Assembly (NCBI GenBank): GCA_025526995.1
Contig: JAHLKG010000018.1
Coordinates: 372,001 to 436,000 of the forward strand
DNA length: 64,000 nucleotides
Origin: Powellomyces hirtus
Taxonomy: Eukaryota; Chytridiomycota; Chytridiomycetes; Spizellomycetales; Powellomycetaceae
Reading direction: 5' to 3'
The notes under the pieces are model-generated. The model was not told where the DNA came from, searched no databases, and saw nothing but the letters and a program-made list of their open reading frames with translations. Numbering within the stretch: the first letter of the stretch is position 1; each line of letters begins with the position of its first letter. Position numbers and translations under genes: made by a program. This document shows positions 50,699 to 61,750 of this stretch, one piece after another.

Positions 50699-52345
50699 TC
50701 ACTGCAAAAACATCTCTGCCGCGCCTTCTTCAGACTCCAGCGACAGCACTCTGTCCTTCACTTTTCCTGACCATTCCGTGAGCCTATCACGAATGGTACC
50801 AATCTGAGTCTTGTCCAGAACTCGTGGTTGAACCCAGGACACCTTAAGCACAAGAATTCCAAATTAGCCTTCGTACCCGGTGATCCTCAACATGCTTGAC
50901 ATCAGACAAGCTTACCATGACCACCTGATCGACCTCGTCAATCTTCCCCTTGATCAAACTCAAGCTCAATGCCTTCATGACCAAGTGCTCTACTTCATCA
51001 ATAAGCACCCTGGTCTCCTGGGAGATCTCGCCGAACGTCATTTTTCCGCGTGATTCTTTGCTGCGTTTGAAGACAGCCTCTATCAGGGTCATTAAGCACA
51101 GCTTTTGCCGCAGGAATGGGACTGCGTTCACGAGAAGCGGCTTAACGATGTAAGTTAGTTTCAGATATTTGTTCAATCGTATTCTGCGGCGCGTATGGCA
51201 CACACCTGCTTCAGGAAATCGCCGCTTCTGCTAATCTTTTCGAATGCATCCATGTCACCGCTGTTGAAGCAGAAAAGCATCTGCCTCAGCCAGTCATAAC
51301 CGCTGCCCTTGAGTGTGTCCAGGATTGGATGTTGGAGCTGTGACGAAGATCGTAAGTCCCGTATCACAACTTCATTGTATTTCAGCTCCACTTACCAATT
51401 CACCAAAGTTGTATACGCCCTCGCCTAGCAGCGCACTTATGGCCAGTTCATACGCGCGCTCTTGTTTCTCTAACGTGCTTAGTTCGTCCAGCGAGACAGA
51501 AGACAGGAACAACAAAGCATTGTGGTAGTATTGAGGGTATGCCATCTTCGCCTACCGACCTGCTGGGTAAGCATGATATGAGGTAGGAAGCGTGCGTGTA
51601 GATAAAACGTACCTTGTAGTAGTCAGCAGCTACACGATAGAAGCTGGCGTTGATGACTGGCTCCGTCACGGGAAGATCGTCCAAAATCTTCTCGCATTCA
51701 TCAATGTCCTTCTTGCAAGCTGCGAGATCCTGCACTATCAGTTCGTAGTGAGCCTTCTCCATGGCCGCCAAAACATAGGCATCCCGCGAAGTTGTTTTCA
51801 GCCCTTTGGCTTGTCCCGCTAGGAATTCCAGTGCCTCTTGGGGACCTGTTTCATGTGGGCAAGATCTGTCAGCATTTTGCATCACTGCTGCAAATCGTGA
51901 TTGTCGGAGCGGTTCCCCCGCACTTCACCCAGCGTTGAAGCACCACAATCAAGTAAATTACTCACCAGAGATTTCTTTGCTGGCCCTTGTCAGAAACTTG
52001 ACCAAGCTCAGCTTGTTCATTTTGCTCTTCCAATCACGGATGAAGTGCTCGTACAGAGGGAACAGGTGGGAAGCGGACGTCGGCTGAGCAACAAAGTCTT
52101 CGAGAGCAAGGGTCAATTGGTGCCATAGTCTTCGTAAAGTAAAAGTCAGTCAATCACTCTTTTGGATGCTGCGAGGAATTCCAACTCGACATATACTTCT
52201 TGTCGTAAAGTTCCTCGAAACGAACGTAGAATTGCCTCAATTCCTGGGGGGCCTTTGTCTGTCGCTCTTTCAGAAACGGGTAGACATCAAAGTTGACTTC
52301 CTCCTCCGGGGCATCCTCCATCTGTACTTCGTTCTTTACGGTCAT
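50699..52345 (-). CDS. RPN9: 26S proteasome lid subunit Rpn9 (PSMD13)
   Basis: PCI-domain subunit of the 19S lid. Start chosen at 52345 (MTVKNEVQMEDAPEEEVNFD); an in-frame Met at 52444 gives a longer, less plausible N-terminus. Exons in order: FYVRFEELYDKK|LWHQLTL; SKMNKLSLVKFLTRASKEIS; PQEALEFLAGQAKGLK; ECEKILDDLPVTEPVINASF; YYHNALLFLSSVSLDEL; LLGEGVYNFGELLQHPILDT; then the PCI region KMTFGEISQETRVLIDEVEH and VMKALSLSLIKGKIDEVDQV, finally WVQPRVLDKTQIGTIRDRL. All match human PSMD13 in order. Stop 50699. About nine exons, approx. 385 residues. Confidence 0.93.
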
Positions 52346-52593
52346 CTTGGCTACAGTCGTTTGCAATTTGAGTTCGAAGAACAAACACCGCGTCGGTAAG
52401 TTCCCATGACGCGTCAATGCTGGTCTACAAGTACTTGTATTCAAACATTTGCCTGGGTGAGAGTTGGTGGTGGTTACTTTAGTATACTATATTTTGTGTT
52501 AATTCGGAGATGCCTTTTCATTCAAAAAGGTCCCTTGGTTTCATTGGTGTTCGGAAGAATGTAACAAGAACGTAGAGAATATAGAGGAACATG

Positions 52594-53083
52594 CTACCTA
52601 TTCGATGGACTGATCTCCGGAAAGCAGTGATGATAAATGGACTCCTTAAAGGAGAGGTTGCGCACAACATCTATCAAGATTACATCTGCAGTCCTCGGGT
52701 CCACAGTTTGAAAAAATGCCGGAATCCAACATTTTTTTGGATGTGACCACTCTGAGGTTTTCTGAACATCCACACGGTGTTGTCGGGCGACAGGGTTACC
52801 GGACTTCCTGTACAAGTTAGTATACGCCTCCCCTTCATCATACTCGGACCGTGACCCAAGCATTGCAAACGGTATGTTTGAAATGAGCAGCAGATCATCG
52901 ACTCTTTGACGATGCACATGAAACAATTTGAAGGAACATCGGCTCGACCGGGTATATATTGCTCACAAGAAGTTTGGTCCGCACTTCAAGAGGCGAGTTG
53001 TACGGGTTCTTGAAGGGATCTCGGACTGAGTAGGTCATCTCGGATCCTCCTGTGGTTAGAACGTATGCTGCTTGTGCAAGCAT
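52594..53083 (-). other. Coding-like patch, unresolved (possible broken gene)
   Basis: Minus strand shows open stretches in shifting frames: SVRDPFKNPYNSPLEVRTKL (about 53030-52970), then FAMLGSRSEYDEGEAYTNLY and VDPRTADVILIDVVRN (about 52870-52640). The amino-acid composition looks real, but no single set of GT-AG introns joins them cleanly, and I do not recognise the family. It could be a small multi-exon gene I failed to splice, or a decaying one. Confidence 0.3.
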
Positions 53084-53477
53084 AAGATACTTGCGACAGA
53101 GCGAGAGGTAGAATTTTTATATCGACGCGGATGACAAGATCATCACAAAAATGGTCCAATCCGGTATCAGACAACGAGAGTACGTTCATGCGATTGCCTC
53201 AATCACGTCGTTATGTAATCTTGTTAGTCGGCAACCTATACGGTACCGTATGTCCTTTTGGGGCACGACCCTTTGAGCAAATGAGTCATCTACACGCCGT
53301 CAACGGAAATCCTAAGGGGTTGCAATACTCAGTCTTGCAACGAAGGCCATGTTGGTAAATCTCAAAGCAATAGCTCAATCCACGCGCGCTTTGAATGTGG
53401 GTTTGCCAGACTTGTAACGAGATCCATATGTAAGGTATGTATATTGACAACCTCAATAGCACTAGCTCAATCCCAGC

Positions 53478-54453
53478 TCAATCCATTCGCGCTTTGAGTG
53501 TCCTCGTAATGATTCCGTCCGGAGTGATCACATGAACAATAGCACCCCATCCACTGCTAGCATCACGGTCGACAGCACACATGATGGCTTGCGAGATGGT
53601 CTCGAAAAGCTCTTCTGGTTCCTTTACAACGAAAACACGACGTGTGTCACCGACATGCGCAGGATTGTTAATCATAGAGCTGGGAGAGTGAACTTACCAA
53701 ATCTGGCTCCCATAGACCTTCCGCGCTTCCGTACATTTGTTGCGACGCTGTTCCGCTGACCACAAAGTCCTTCGCATGGTTGATGCATCCCAATGTATCC
53801 ATGTTGCAAATGAATGGTGTTCCATCCTTCTCCAATCCAGCAATCACTGGCTCGCAGAAGTATGGGCCAAATCTAGGAAGAGGCCACGTCGATTTCAGTA
53901 CGGTACAGCTATATGGTTTAGCGCCCCAACTTCAACAACGCAAGACTATCTGGCATACCTCTTCTCGTACAGCGCGGAGGACACCATATGGGCGAATGTT
54001 TTGGGGCTGATATCTCGCTCTTCTCGGAGTTTGTACATATTTGTTTTGAAACGGAACAATTCGGACCTACAAGGAGAACCATTGTAAGATTTTCCAAATT
54101 CCCTCACAGACAATGGAGCGCTTCGCTTGCTCTTTGATCAATTCGAAAGGAAGCCAACTGGTGTCCATGGAACTCACAGTGTCTGTACATCTGTCGCAAG
54201 ACCCGGCAACCCAATGAAAGTCTTGTCGTTGATTTGGAAAATCTTCTTGAAATCCGTTGATAGCGTCATGAGCTGAACACCAAATCTTCTGTCCGCGGCA
54301 ATGGCAACGCATCCTTTGCCCTTCATAGCCATAACCGCGGCTCCATTGTATTCCATCACCGACTATCCAAAAGACAGAGATCAGTCTCAATGAACTGGGT
54401 GTCGTGTAGGAACAAACAACAATCTCTCTGACGTATCATCAGTAACTTACCAT
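53478..54453 (-). CDS. PSMB3: 20S proteasome subunit beta-3 (Pup3/PSMB3)
   Basis: Non-catalytic beta subunit of the 20S core. The start codon is alone in exon 1: ATG at 54453-54451 is followed directly by GTAAGT, and an 88-base intron (54450-54363) leads to [19 protein letters not shown] (human: [17 protein letters not shown]). Then [20 protein letters not shown] and [12 protein letters not shown]. Middle exons (about 54065-53760) give [20 protein letters not shown] and [13 protein letters not shown], and the last exon has [34 protein letters not shown], ending RTLKARMD with TGA at 53478. About 205 residues, as expected. Confidence 0.93.
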
Positions 54454-54686
54454 GATGATTATTGGTCGTCGGGGTGTAAAAGTTGGTAATTGAGATGAGT
54501 TACAGGTTGGGGATTTCGCAGATTGTCTATTGCGATTTTAGACGCGCGCGTCTGAATGGGATTCGAAGCGTCTGCGTCACGAGAGCCCAAATCTGCGCTC
54601 TGCGCTCTGCGGCTTCGAGTGAAACTGACAGCATTTGACATCGACAATTCTGTTTCCACAATTCTGCTGTGATCCCACAAACCAAC

Positions 54687-55242
54687 ATGCCCCTGCTATC
54701 TAATGATGCGGTACAGTGTAGCCTCTGGTACAGCACGAACATTTCGCTTAGCTGTATTGACTAATATCTTCTACTTCCAATTTCTCAGTTCCTTTCGCAA
54801 CTGACAAAACTGTACGAAAAGTCCAAAGAGAAGGGGACAGTATATGTGACGATGAAACGATGTATGGTCACTCTAGGGTTCTCTGGTTTTTGGAAGTCTT
54901 GCAACTCGGTTGACAATTTTAGCCCCAGATGCTTACAACGTACGGAAGGACCCTGCGACTCTCGCCAACCCGGACACCGAGTACCCGTGTTTAGTTCGAG
55001 CAACCTCCGCTTCCACGAAGATAAGCACCCTAGTAAGGAGTTCGGCAACCTGTCGTGAAATATCGCTTTCGCATTATAATCTTGGGTTGTCTTTCCTAAC
55101 ATTGTTCCCAATCGTGCAGGTAAACCCACAAGACACCGATAGGTTTCACGATGCTTACACCAACATAATAAAGCTACACATGGACTCGCTGAAGAAGAAA
55201 GAGAGGATCAAGAAGGTGAAGAAGGCGAAAAACGCCGCTTGA
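54687..55242 (+). CDS. SRP14: Signal recognition particle subunit SRP14
   Basis: Binds the Alu domain of SRP RNA with SRP9 and slows translation. Exon 1 is MPLLSNDA (54687-54710). Exon 2 from 54789 gives FLSQLTKLYESKEKGTVYVT and MKR; exon 3 (about 54924-55023) gives PDAYNVRKDP and EYPCLVRATSASTKISTL; the last exon gives VNPQDTDRFHDAYTNIIKLH and the Lys-rich end KKKERIKKVKKAKNAA, TGA 55240-55242. The FLxxLTxLYxxxxxxGxVYxTxKR pattern and the C-terminal basic tail fit the family; about 107 residues. Diverges from PSMB3 (about 230 bases between starts). Confidence 0.93.
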
Positions 55243-55874
55243 TCAGTAGACGCATGAGGGATACGAAGGGACACCCTTCCTCGACTTTCCATCGACTTGG
55301 AGTTTCTTCAGCACAAACGGCACGCCATCGTCCAGGCGTCGAGGAAGAACCTACGAAGATATCTGGCGACTATAAGGCCAGCACTGTACATATATATTCA
55401 CTAGACACAAATCCGAACTGATTCCATGGATGCGTCTGGCTAAAGCATCTTGCTCCAAACCGGCAACAAACGACATTAAACACTTTTGGAGCACAATCTC
55501 GTTCCACTCAAAACGTGTAAACTTTTTGTCTTACAGAAAAGACAAGAGGACCGGACCTGTCACTTCTGACGCCCTTCAAAAATTTTCAGATTCCACATAA
55601 TTCCTCTAAAGGTCGTCAAAAACGTGTGGAAAGGCCTTACTCGACGTTAAACAAAATTTTATTGGTCAATCGATATTGACAGCTGAGGCGATCCATCACA
55701 TTCTACGGGAGGTCCATGAGGTCCACGAGGCTCATGGCATGCATGGTGTCCGTTTGCTGCAAATCGGCTCCCCGCGCTATGGCCAGTAACATTGTCGGGT
55801 CTATCTGCTCTTCACCGAGGTATCCCAACTGTCCCAAATCACCGATTCTTCCACGGGTACACTGAAACCCCGCC
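55243..55874. other. Intergenic region between convergent SRP14 and SEC61G
   Basis: About 630 bases. Both strands hold only short open stretches without family signal. The frame to the left of the SEC61G stop (about 55874-55703 on the minus strand, with YLGEEQIDPTMLLAIARGAD) stays open beyond the inferred stop only in another frame, so I treat it as 3' UTR. An AT-rich patch at 55645-55675 may hold a poly-A signal. Confidence 0.35.
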
Positions 55875-56229
55875 CTAAGACCGTCCACTGTACGAGATAT
55901 CATATCAAGGCCCAGTAGGTAGGTTGACTGAGGATATGAGACACGGGACTTACACTATGATGTTGTTAATGGGAATGTGAATCAGCTTCACGAAGAATCC
56001 AATAAAGCCCATGATCAAAAACCCTATTGACACCGCCTGGGTGACCTGAATGAACTCTGCAAAGTCGATCAGGGTCAAAGCTTACTCCCTTGAGCCGTTA
56101 ACGCCACAAACACCGGAAGCTTTGAAACTTACCCCGCTTGTCGGGTTTTGCACAACGGTTCATAAGCTGAACACCGTCCTTCAGGAACTGGCGCGGGCCG
56201 TCTATGAGTTCGGTCAAATTGTCAGACAT
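55875..56229 (-). CDS. SEC61G: Sec61 translocon gamma subunit (Sss1)
   Basis: Tail-anchored small subunit of the ER protein channel. Exon 1 from 56229: [32 protein letters not shown]; an intron follows with phase 1. Exon 2: [20 protein letters not shown] then [15 protein letters not shown], the family signature. A second intron is likely, since GTAAGT follows directly and the next exon adds GRS before TAG (55877-55875), like the VGG ending elsewhere; without it translation would stop at the TAA right after IIV. About 69 residues, one membrane helix. Confidence 0.93.
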
Positions 56230-56289
56230 TGTGAAGGATAGGTGTGTTTGTGGAATTGGGGGGCTGGTGAAGGGATCTTGCTAACAGGA

Positions 56290-56514
56290 TTACTGTTTGC
56301 GCGCGGTCTTGCGGAGGCCGCTCAATTCAGTGCTGGCACTTGCTGGCTGGGGTTGGCGTGAATTGGCTGGAATGTGCAATATGGCGGATCCGACAAGCCA
56401 CGCTGCGCCACGAGCAGCGTACTCCATCTGTGCGAGGACGAATGGATTGACGACACTTATCAATATGCAAAAAACAGATTGTAAGTTATTATTTGCATGT
56501 AGCTTTCTCTGCAT
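56290..56514 (-). CDS. Possible small membrane protein, unrecognised
   Basis: An open frame of 74 codons about 60 bases upstream of SEC61G on the same strand. It contains a long non-polar stretch (LQSVFCILISVVNPFVLAQM, then AARGAAWLVGSAILHIP) and a polar Ser/Pro/Lys tail (SGLRKTARKQ). The plus strand of the same segment is also open for 142 codons, so one of the two is a chance frame. I prefer the minus reading on composition, with little confidence; it could be exon of a longer gene. Confidence 0.3.
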   Translation of the reverse strand: MQRKLHANNNLQSVFCILISVVNPFVLAQMEYAARGAAWLVGSAILHIPANSRQPQPASASTELSGLRKTARKQ

Positions 56515-56729
56515 TGTAGTCTACTTCTTCGCCGTGTATCTCGCTTTCGATAATAACGACATTGATGCCGACCAGCTACAGTTCGTCTGCAATATATCAA
56601 TTCATACTGTACAGTCATTGTCCGTTTATCAACCCCAAACTTCCAACTGCAGGACAGTTTTACAGCTAAGATCTACCTTACACAGGAAGGCGAGAGATTT
56701 TTACTATCAATTGACATTCGCCTGATTGT

Positions 56730-58690
56730 GGCGTACATAATATTCTCCTCTTTCTTGTATGGGAGGTAAGGGACGGATGCCTCGAAATGTCGCGCTAGTC
56801 CCCATATACCAAACGACTTCTTCACTGCGCGCGTGCGGGCCGAAAACAACCGCACGGCGGCATGTGAAATGCCAGCGACAAGAAGAATTGCTTGAATCAC
56901 AACCGGACTGACGTGGACACATGTTCTACTCCCTGGAAGCCACCGAATACATGTACTCGGGAGCCGCTTGATTCAAGCCGTTCTGATCCGCATCCCTCGT
57001 ATTTGCTACGGTGGCATTCTGAGGCGTAGCATAGAAGCCCTGCCCAGTGGCTTTAGCAAAGTAATTTCCTAGCAGTTTCTCGGCACAGTGGCGTTCGTCG
57101 CATTCCTGCGCAAAGACAACGTGAACGCGGCATCATCGACTTTAAGACTCGATGGTCGCCATTCGTAAAGCCAATCAAAGAAGTTTTCGAAGGGTTTTGG
57201 TTTATACGTCTGACTTACGGTGCTGGTGACGGACACCGTTTCTCCGACTCTGCGCACTGTCACGATGCCTCGAATCGGTCTGGATCAATTCGACAGAGCA
57301 TCACTGCGCTAATAGCTGTGCTTTGCGTAGTACCTGATCCACACCTTTTAGACGCATTCCGAAGGTTCCCTTGATCATGAGAGCAGATCGCATGTAATGG
57401 TTGACAGATTGTTCCGAACCAAAATAGCAATCTGGCGATCGTCGATGGTTTCCCCGCAAAAATCCATCAAATCGTATTGTTCCATGGGATTCCATTTTGG
57501 CATCAAATTGTAGAGATCATCGCATCGAACATGCAACGTTGCCCAGTGTTCACCGAGAATGTCGATGGATTTCCACATTTGGAACACAGTAATCGGTCCG
57601 GTTGCTATGCGCCCAGGCACGGCTATTCACGTATGGGAGCCAATCGTCGCAAGCATCTCGGGAGGGACAAGAACCGATGATCCATTCATGATATCTGTCC
57701 ACTTCCCACTTCGTGTGGCGTGATTCATGGCATGTTGGAATTGACTGAAGCGCTAGCACGTTGACGTCTCAATCCCACCATCCGCCATGGCCGACACTAT
57801 GTCGCTGGCGTTTCGCATGTACTAGATAGTGTTCTCTTCTGCGCCGCCAGGCGAGGTCCATGTCCGCAGAGTTGCGTCGTACGGTGTACTGGACATATAA
57901 TTGACGCTGATAGGTGTCCACCCGCTGTTGAGACTTCAAAAAGTTGACAGTGTGCCGTCGTTGAAGGAGTACGGACATTCTATTCAGGGGCGACTTGGAT
58001 ACTCGTAAACACAAGACTTGACAAGCTGATTGTTAATCAGATGAGACGGCAATAGCAAGCAAAGCGACGACGACCACAACCGCAGCTGGTCGATTTTGAG
58101 TCCTCCTTCTAACCGACCATAGGAGGACCTTCCCAGATCCTCAGATGCCAAAAACACCGTATTCGGTTTCCACCAGCGCTACGTGATCGCGCGGGTGGAT
58201 TCCATCGTAATCGAGCCATCGCACGGCAGTTACCGAAGCGGCTGAAAAGAGGAATCCGACAAAGGCATCGATCACGTTGACGAGCACGTTGGTAGTTTCA
58301 ATGGGTGCGGAACGCTATCGGGTTTACATGTTCATATCAACTTCTGAAATAGAAGATTGCCGTGTGGCGGTATGGAGCAATGCAGAGCTGAGCACGGATT
58401 GGAAACACGAAACTTTTCCTGCGGCGCTGCGGTCATCTTTCCCTCATGGACTGACTCATCAACTCAAGGTGCGGTGAACACAGAGCCCTATGGGTATCAT
58501 TCGAAATATAAACGTCATGATGTTATTCGTCCCAACAGCGGAAGAGGACAGCTGCAAGCCACGATGTAAAGGAGGTAACCACTCAGAGCGAAAGAGTACG
58601 CCAAAGGGTTACGCCTATATGAATTTGAGATATTCAGCCAGCTCCGGCATACTGCTGGGCATCTCAAGAGATCCCAACCGCTTTCAGTAG
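56730..58690 (-). other. Unresolved coding-like region, possibly a decayed or lineage-specific gene
   Basis: About 2 kb. Protein-like pieces on the minus strand, in order: NVIDAFVGFLFSAASVTAVR (about 58280-58220) with WLDYDGIHPRDHVALVETEY, VDTYQRQLYVQYTVRRNSAD (about 57920-57860) and DLAWRRRREHYLVHAKRQRH, VDRYHEWIIGSCPSRDACDD (about 57700-57640), EHWATLHVRCDDLYNLMPKW (about 57555-57490) with DLMDFCGETIDDRQIAILVR, and NFFDWLYEWRPSSLKVDDAA (about 57195-57130). Frames change without good introns between some of them (for example near 57600), suggesting frameshifts. A hydrophobic segment at the start could be a signal or membrane helix. No family recognised. Confidence 0.35.
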
Positions 58691-58849
58691 GATCCACCGC
58701 GGACCACTACCTGCTCGCATGGCACGCACGCGTCCCTGAAACATGTGAAGAAATGCAAGAAAACATCCAAAAATGGTCCTCGATCAGGCTCTCTCCTTGG
58801 TCGACAATTCTCGTCCCTCAATTGTTAAAATATATACATTGCCACCGGA

Positions 58850-59532
58850 CTAGATGGGCTTGATTTTGAAGTGCAGAGAGATTAGCGAAAACACTAGACA
58901 TTTCAGATCCTGGATCAGGTAGTAGAAGACACGCAGACCCTCAGGATCTTTGCTCTCTTGCACATCCACCAGTGAGCCAATCTTGGCCGTCTATGGAGAG
59001 ACAATACATGCTGTCAGTGGCGACCAAACGTCAACCCCGTCTCGCTACTTTTGATACTCACCGTAAAGGAGATGTGCTCGTTTCCCAATACAATTTCGAG
59101 TTCTTGCCGTCCCACTCTGTCCGGTACGGGCCACAGCTTATCGTCTTCCCTATTTTCGCAGAAAAGAGAGGGTGTTAATACCCCCAGTCGTATTGGGATA
59201 ACCAGCGCCATCTTCCGCAAAACGCACTTCATGACTTCGCTTTCCGTGACAATCCGCTTCAACTCCGCGAGCAGAGTTGGGCTGACATAGACTTCTTTTC
59301 GGATAAGGGTATCGTTTTTGTAGCTGGATGCATTGGCGTATCGCAGTTTGCCGTCAGGTCGAAACTCGAACTCCAGAAACTCGTGACCAAATTTGCCAAT
59401 GTGTCCAACGCTACAAGAATTCACAGATCACTACCCATCAGCACACATCTGAAATACCAGAGAGTACTACGCATCATCCACATACTAGTATCGCACGTAT
59501 ATGTCGTCGTTTGTTGTTGTTGTTGTTGCCAT
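58850..59532 (-). CDS. MAGOH: Mago nashi (MAGOH), exon junction complex core
   Basis: Forms a dimer with Y14 and locks eIF4A3 on spliced mRNA. Exon 1 at 59532: [16 protein letters not shown], with an ACA-repeat-coded Thr run replacing the usual short N-terminus. Exon 2: [20 protein letters not shown] and [20 protein letters not shown], then [15 protein letters not shown]. An intron (GTGCG...AATAG) joins K to [20 protein letters not shown] and LGNEHISFT. The last exon gives the [20 protein letters not shown] block and [15 protein letters not shown] at 58850. Nearly identical to animal and plant Mago. At least three introns in a 150-residue gene. Confidence 0.95.
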
Positions 59533-59866
59533 CTTGTGATTTGTATGTTGATCAGTCAATATGTTCTGCGAAAGGATGCTGCTCGAGTCCCCATGCACAC
59601 GAATGTTGCTAGGCAATGACAGGGTTAATGAAGTTTCGTGCTGAGTCACCAGGAGGCGGCTTTATTCTGTCCGGTAAGGCTTACGTGGTGAAGCGCGCTC
59701 GCGTCGGAGACCGACACTGCCCCCAAACATCTGAAGGGCAATGGCAGTGCAGCGAAGCGCAGAACGCCTTGTCAAACAAGAACGCCAACTTAAACCTTGT
59801 TTCTCAGCCACAAACCGGGCAGGCAGATCATGATAAGCTTCGCCACCGTGAGAGAGGTTACGGGTA

Positions 59867-59894
59867 GGCCGCAGACTGGCCGCAGACTATAAAG
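59867..59894 (+). promoter_or_regulatory. Tandem 11-bp repeat abutting a TATA-like box
   Basis: GGCCGCAGACT occurs twice in tandem (59867-59877 and 59878-59888), directly followed by CTATAAAG (59887-59894), about 130 bases before the DOMON-b561 start codon. Position and sequence fit a core promoter; whether the repeat is a factor site is unknown. Confidence 0.45.
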
Positions 59895-60021
59895 CGCATC
59901 GTGGGCAGCTTCCCCTGCAGTGTGCCGTAGCCATTGTGGCTTCAGATCTTGCAAAGATCAAATATTATTACCTGCTGGTTGCCAGATTCAGCCGAAGCAT
60001 TCACTTATTGTTACTTCAGCT

Positions 60022-61462
60022 ATGCTCCGATCCCTGTTCACAGCGTTGCTGATCGCGCCCATGCTCTGCTTGAAAGGTCGTAGGCAAAACGTGCTATGTT
60101 CCTGAGGACAGAATTCAGGTGCACGCTCAACTCATCTTGGTTTTTTGGGTACAGAAAGTAGCGCAGCGCCAATATGTTTCGCCATTGGCAGTTCTACAGC
60201 GTGCGTGTATTCCAGCACCAACAACGATGGTCGCCTCAGAGTTCGCATGGAATTTCCCGATGAACTTGGATGGGTTGCATTCGGGATTGGGTCAGGCATG
60301 AGCAACGCGGATGTCATGGTATGTTCGTTCAAATTGCTGGCAACATACTGCGATATGAAACAAAACCTTTACGCTTCCTTCAAATTCAGTTAGCCTATCC
60401 AACCGCAAACGGCACCTCGGCCAACGTCCAGCAGCGCACGGCTTCGGGATATCGATTGCCGGCATTAAATCCTACGCAAGATGTAGAGATCGTTGCTAGC
60501 GAGACTGGCCGCTTCAACTTTCAGGGGAAGCCCGGGCTCGCAGTCACATTCCTGAGGCCTGTAGCGTCCTCAACGGCCGGCGTTCCCACAATCGAAGCCA
60601 CAGGACAGAGAGTTATGTATGCCGGACTTGTTGGCGGGGCCCCAACGAGCCCAACTAACATCAGAAAGCATACGTCGTTTGGAGTAACAACCGCAAATCT
60701 TGTCGATGGATCGATGCGGTTCGCGCCTTCCGACGGCACCCCTCCGCCCGTTCTCGGTGGTTCTGGTGGAGACACAGAAGCACTGACAAAGGTGCACGGG
60801 ATCGTCATGTTCATCGCCTGGGTAATCATCGCTCCTCTCGCCATTATGGTCGCACGATTCATGAAGGCTACACTGGGAGTTTGGTGGTTCAGGGTTCATC
60901 TTGGGCTGTTCCTGTTTGGGACCACTATCTTGACGTACGTCGGTCTCGGTCTCATTTACCACGTCGTGAACGTGAATGGTAAAAAGCACTACAACTACGA
61001 AGCAAACGGAATCCATGCGGTATGCAGTGTGCTTCAGGATGCTTACCTCGACTGTTTCCCATTTCCGCCAAATGAGATTGATGCTGGATGCTTTCTTTTT
61101 TGCAGATTCTTGGATTAATTGTCATAATACTGACGTTTCCACAAGTAGTTCTCGGCTTCGTGATTGACAAGCTCTGGAAGCCTACGCGCGAGGCCATCCC
61201 TTGGTGGGACAAAGTGCACTGGTGGCTGGGACGACTCGTCTTCCTCATCGCGCTGATCAACCTGCCATTCGGCATCGCACTATTTTACAAGTACCGCGAA
61301 TCGCAGGAGTCGTGGCCATATATCGTGTATGGTATTCTCCTCGGCGCTGCCATCGCCGGTTTCGCATTTTTGCAAGTGAAGAATGGACGGACCCCGAAGG
61401 AGAAAGTAAAGGGCACGGCTGCCACGCATGCCAGCAGTGTGGAGATGCAGGGCACGGCGTGA
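60022..61462 (+). CDS. DOMON domain and cytochrome b561 transmembrane reductase-like protein
   Basis: Exon 1 is a signal peptide (MLRSLFTALLIAPMLCLK, from 60022). After introns, a DOMON domain follows: AAPICFAIGSSTACVYSS, RVRMEFPDELGWVAFGIGSG and SNADVMV, then ASGYRLPALNPTQDVEIVAS and VTFLRPV. After an acidic-Gly linker come the b561 helices with the four heme His: KVHGIVMFIAWVIIAPLAIM, WFRVHLGLFLFGTTILTYVG, NGIHAILGLIVIILTF (across an intron at about 61018-61104) and KVHWWLGRLVFLIALI. A fifth helix is WPYIVYGILLGAAIAGFAFL. Stop TGA 61460-61462. Such proteins move electrons across the plasma membrane, for example for iron reduction or lignocellulose attack; the acceptor is inferred. Four to five exons. 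Confidence 0.9.
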
Positions 61463-61750
61463 AATAAGCCCTAAACGGGTCGAGATTTTCGCTTTTTGCT
61501 TCTTTGCAAATTCGTCACGGCGTTTACTCGTCAAGGGCGACCTCGCCGGCGTCAGCACCGGTTTATCTGTATGGAAGCCTCATCTGTATGTGCTATGGAT
61601 GGAATCGGCTCGTGTGAACCTAAATGATGCGCACTAAACTGGATAGCGCTTCAAATCTGTCAATATCGCCTTCCAACTTACTAATGTGCAAAACTGTATA
61701 ATATGTTACATGGAAAAACTCACTTGTCAAGCTATTCTGTCCTATAAATG

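Noticed and set aside
56297..56725. Plus-strand frame of 142 codons with a hydrophobic stretch
   Set aside because: Overlaps the opposite-strand candidate and upstream sequence of SEC61G; no start context, no splice signals and no family resemblance.
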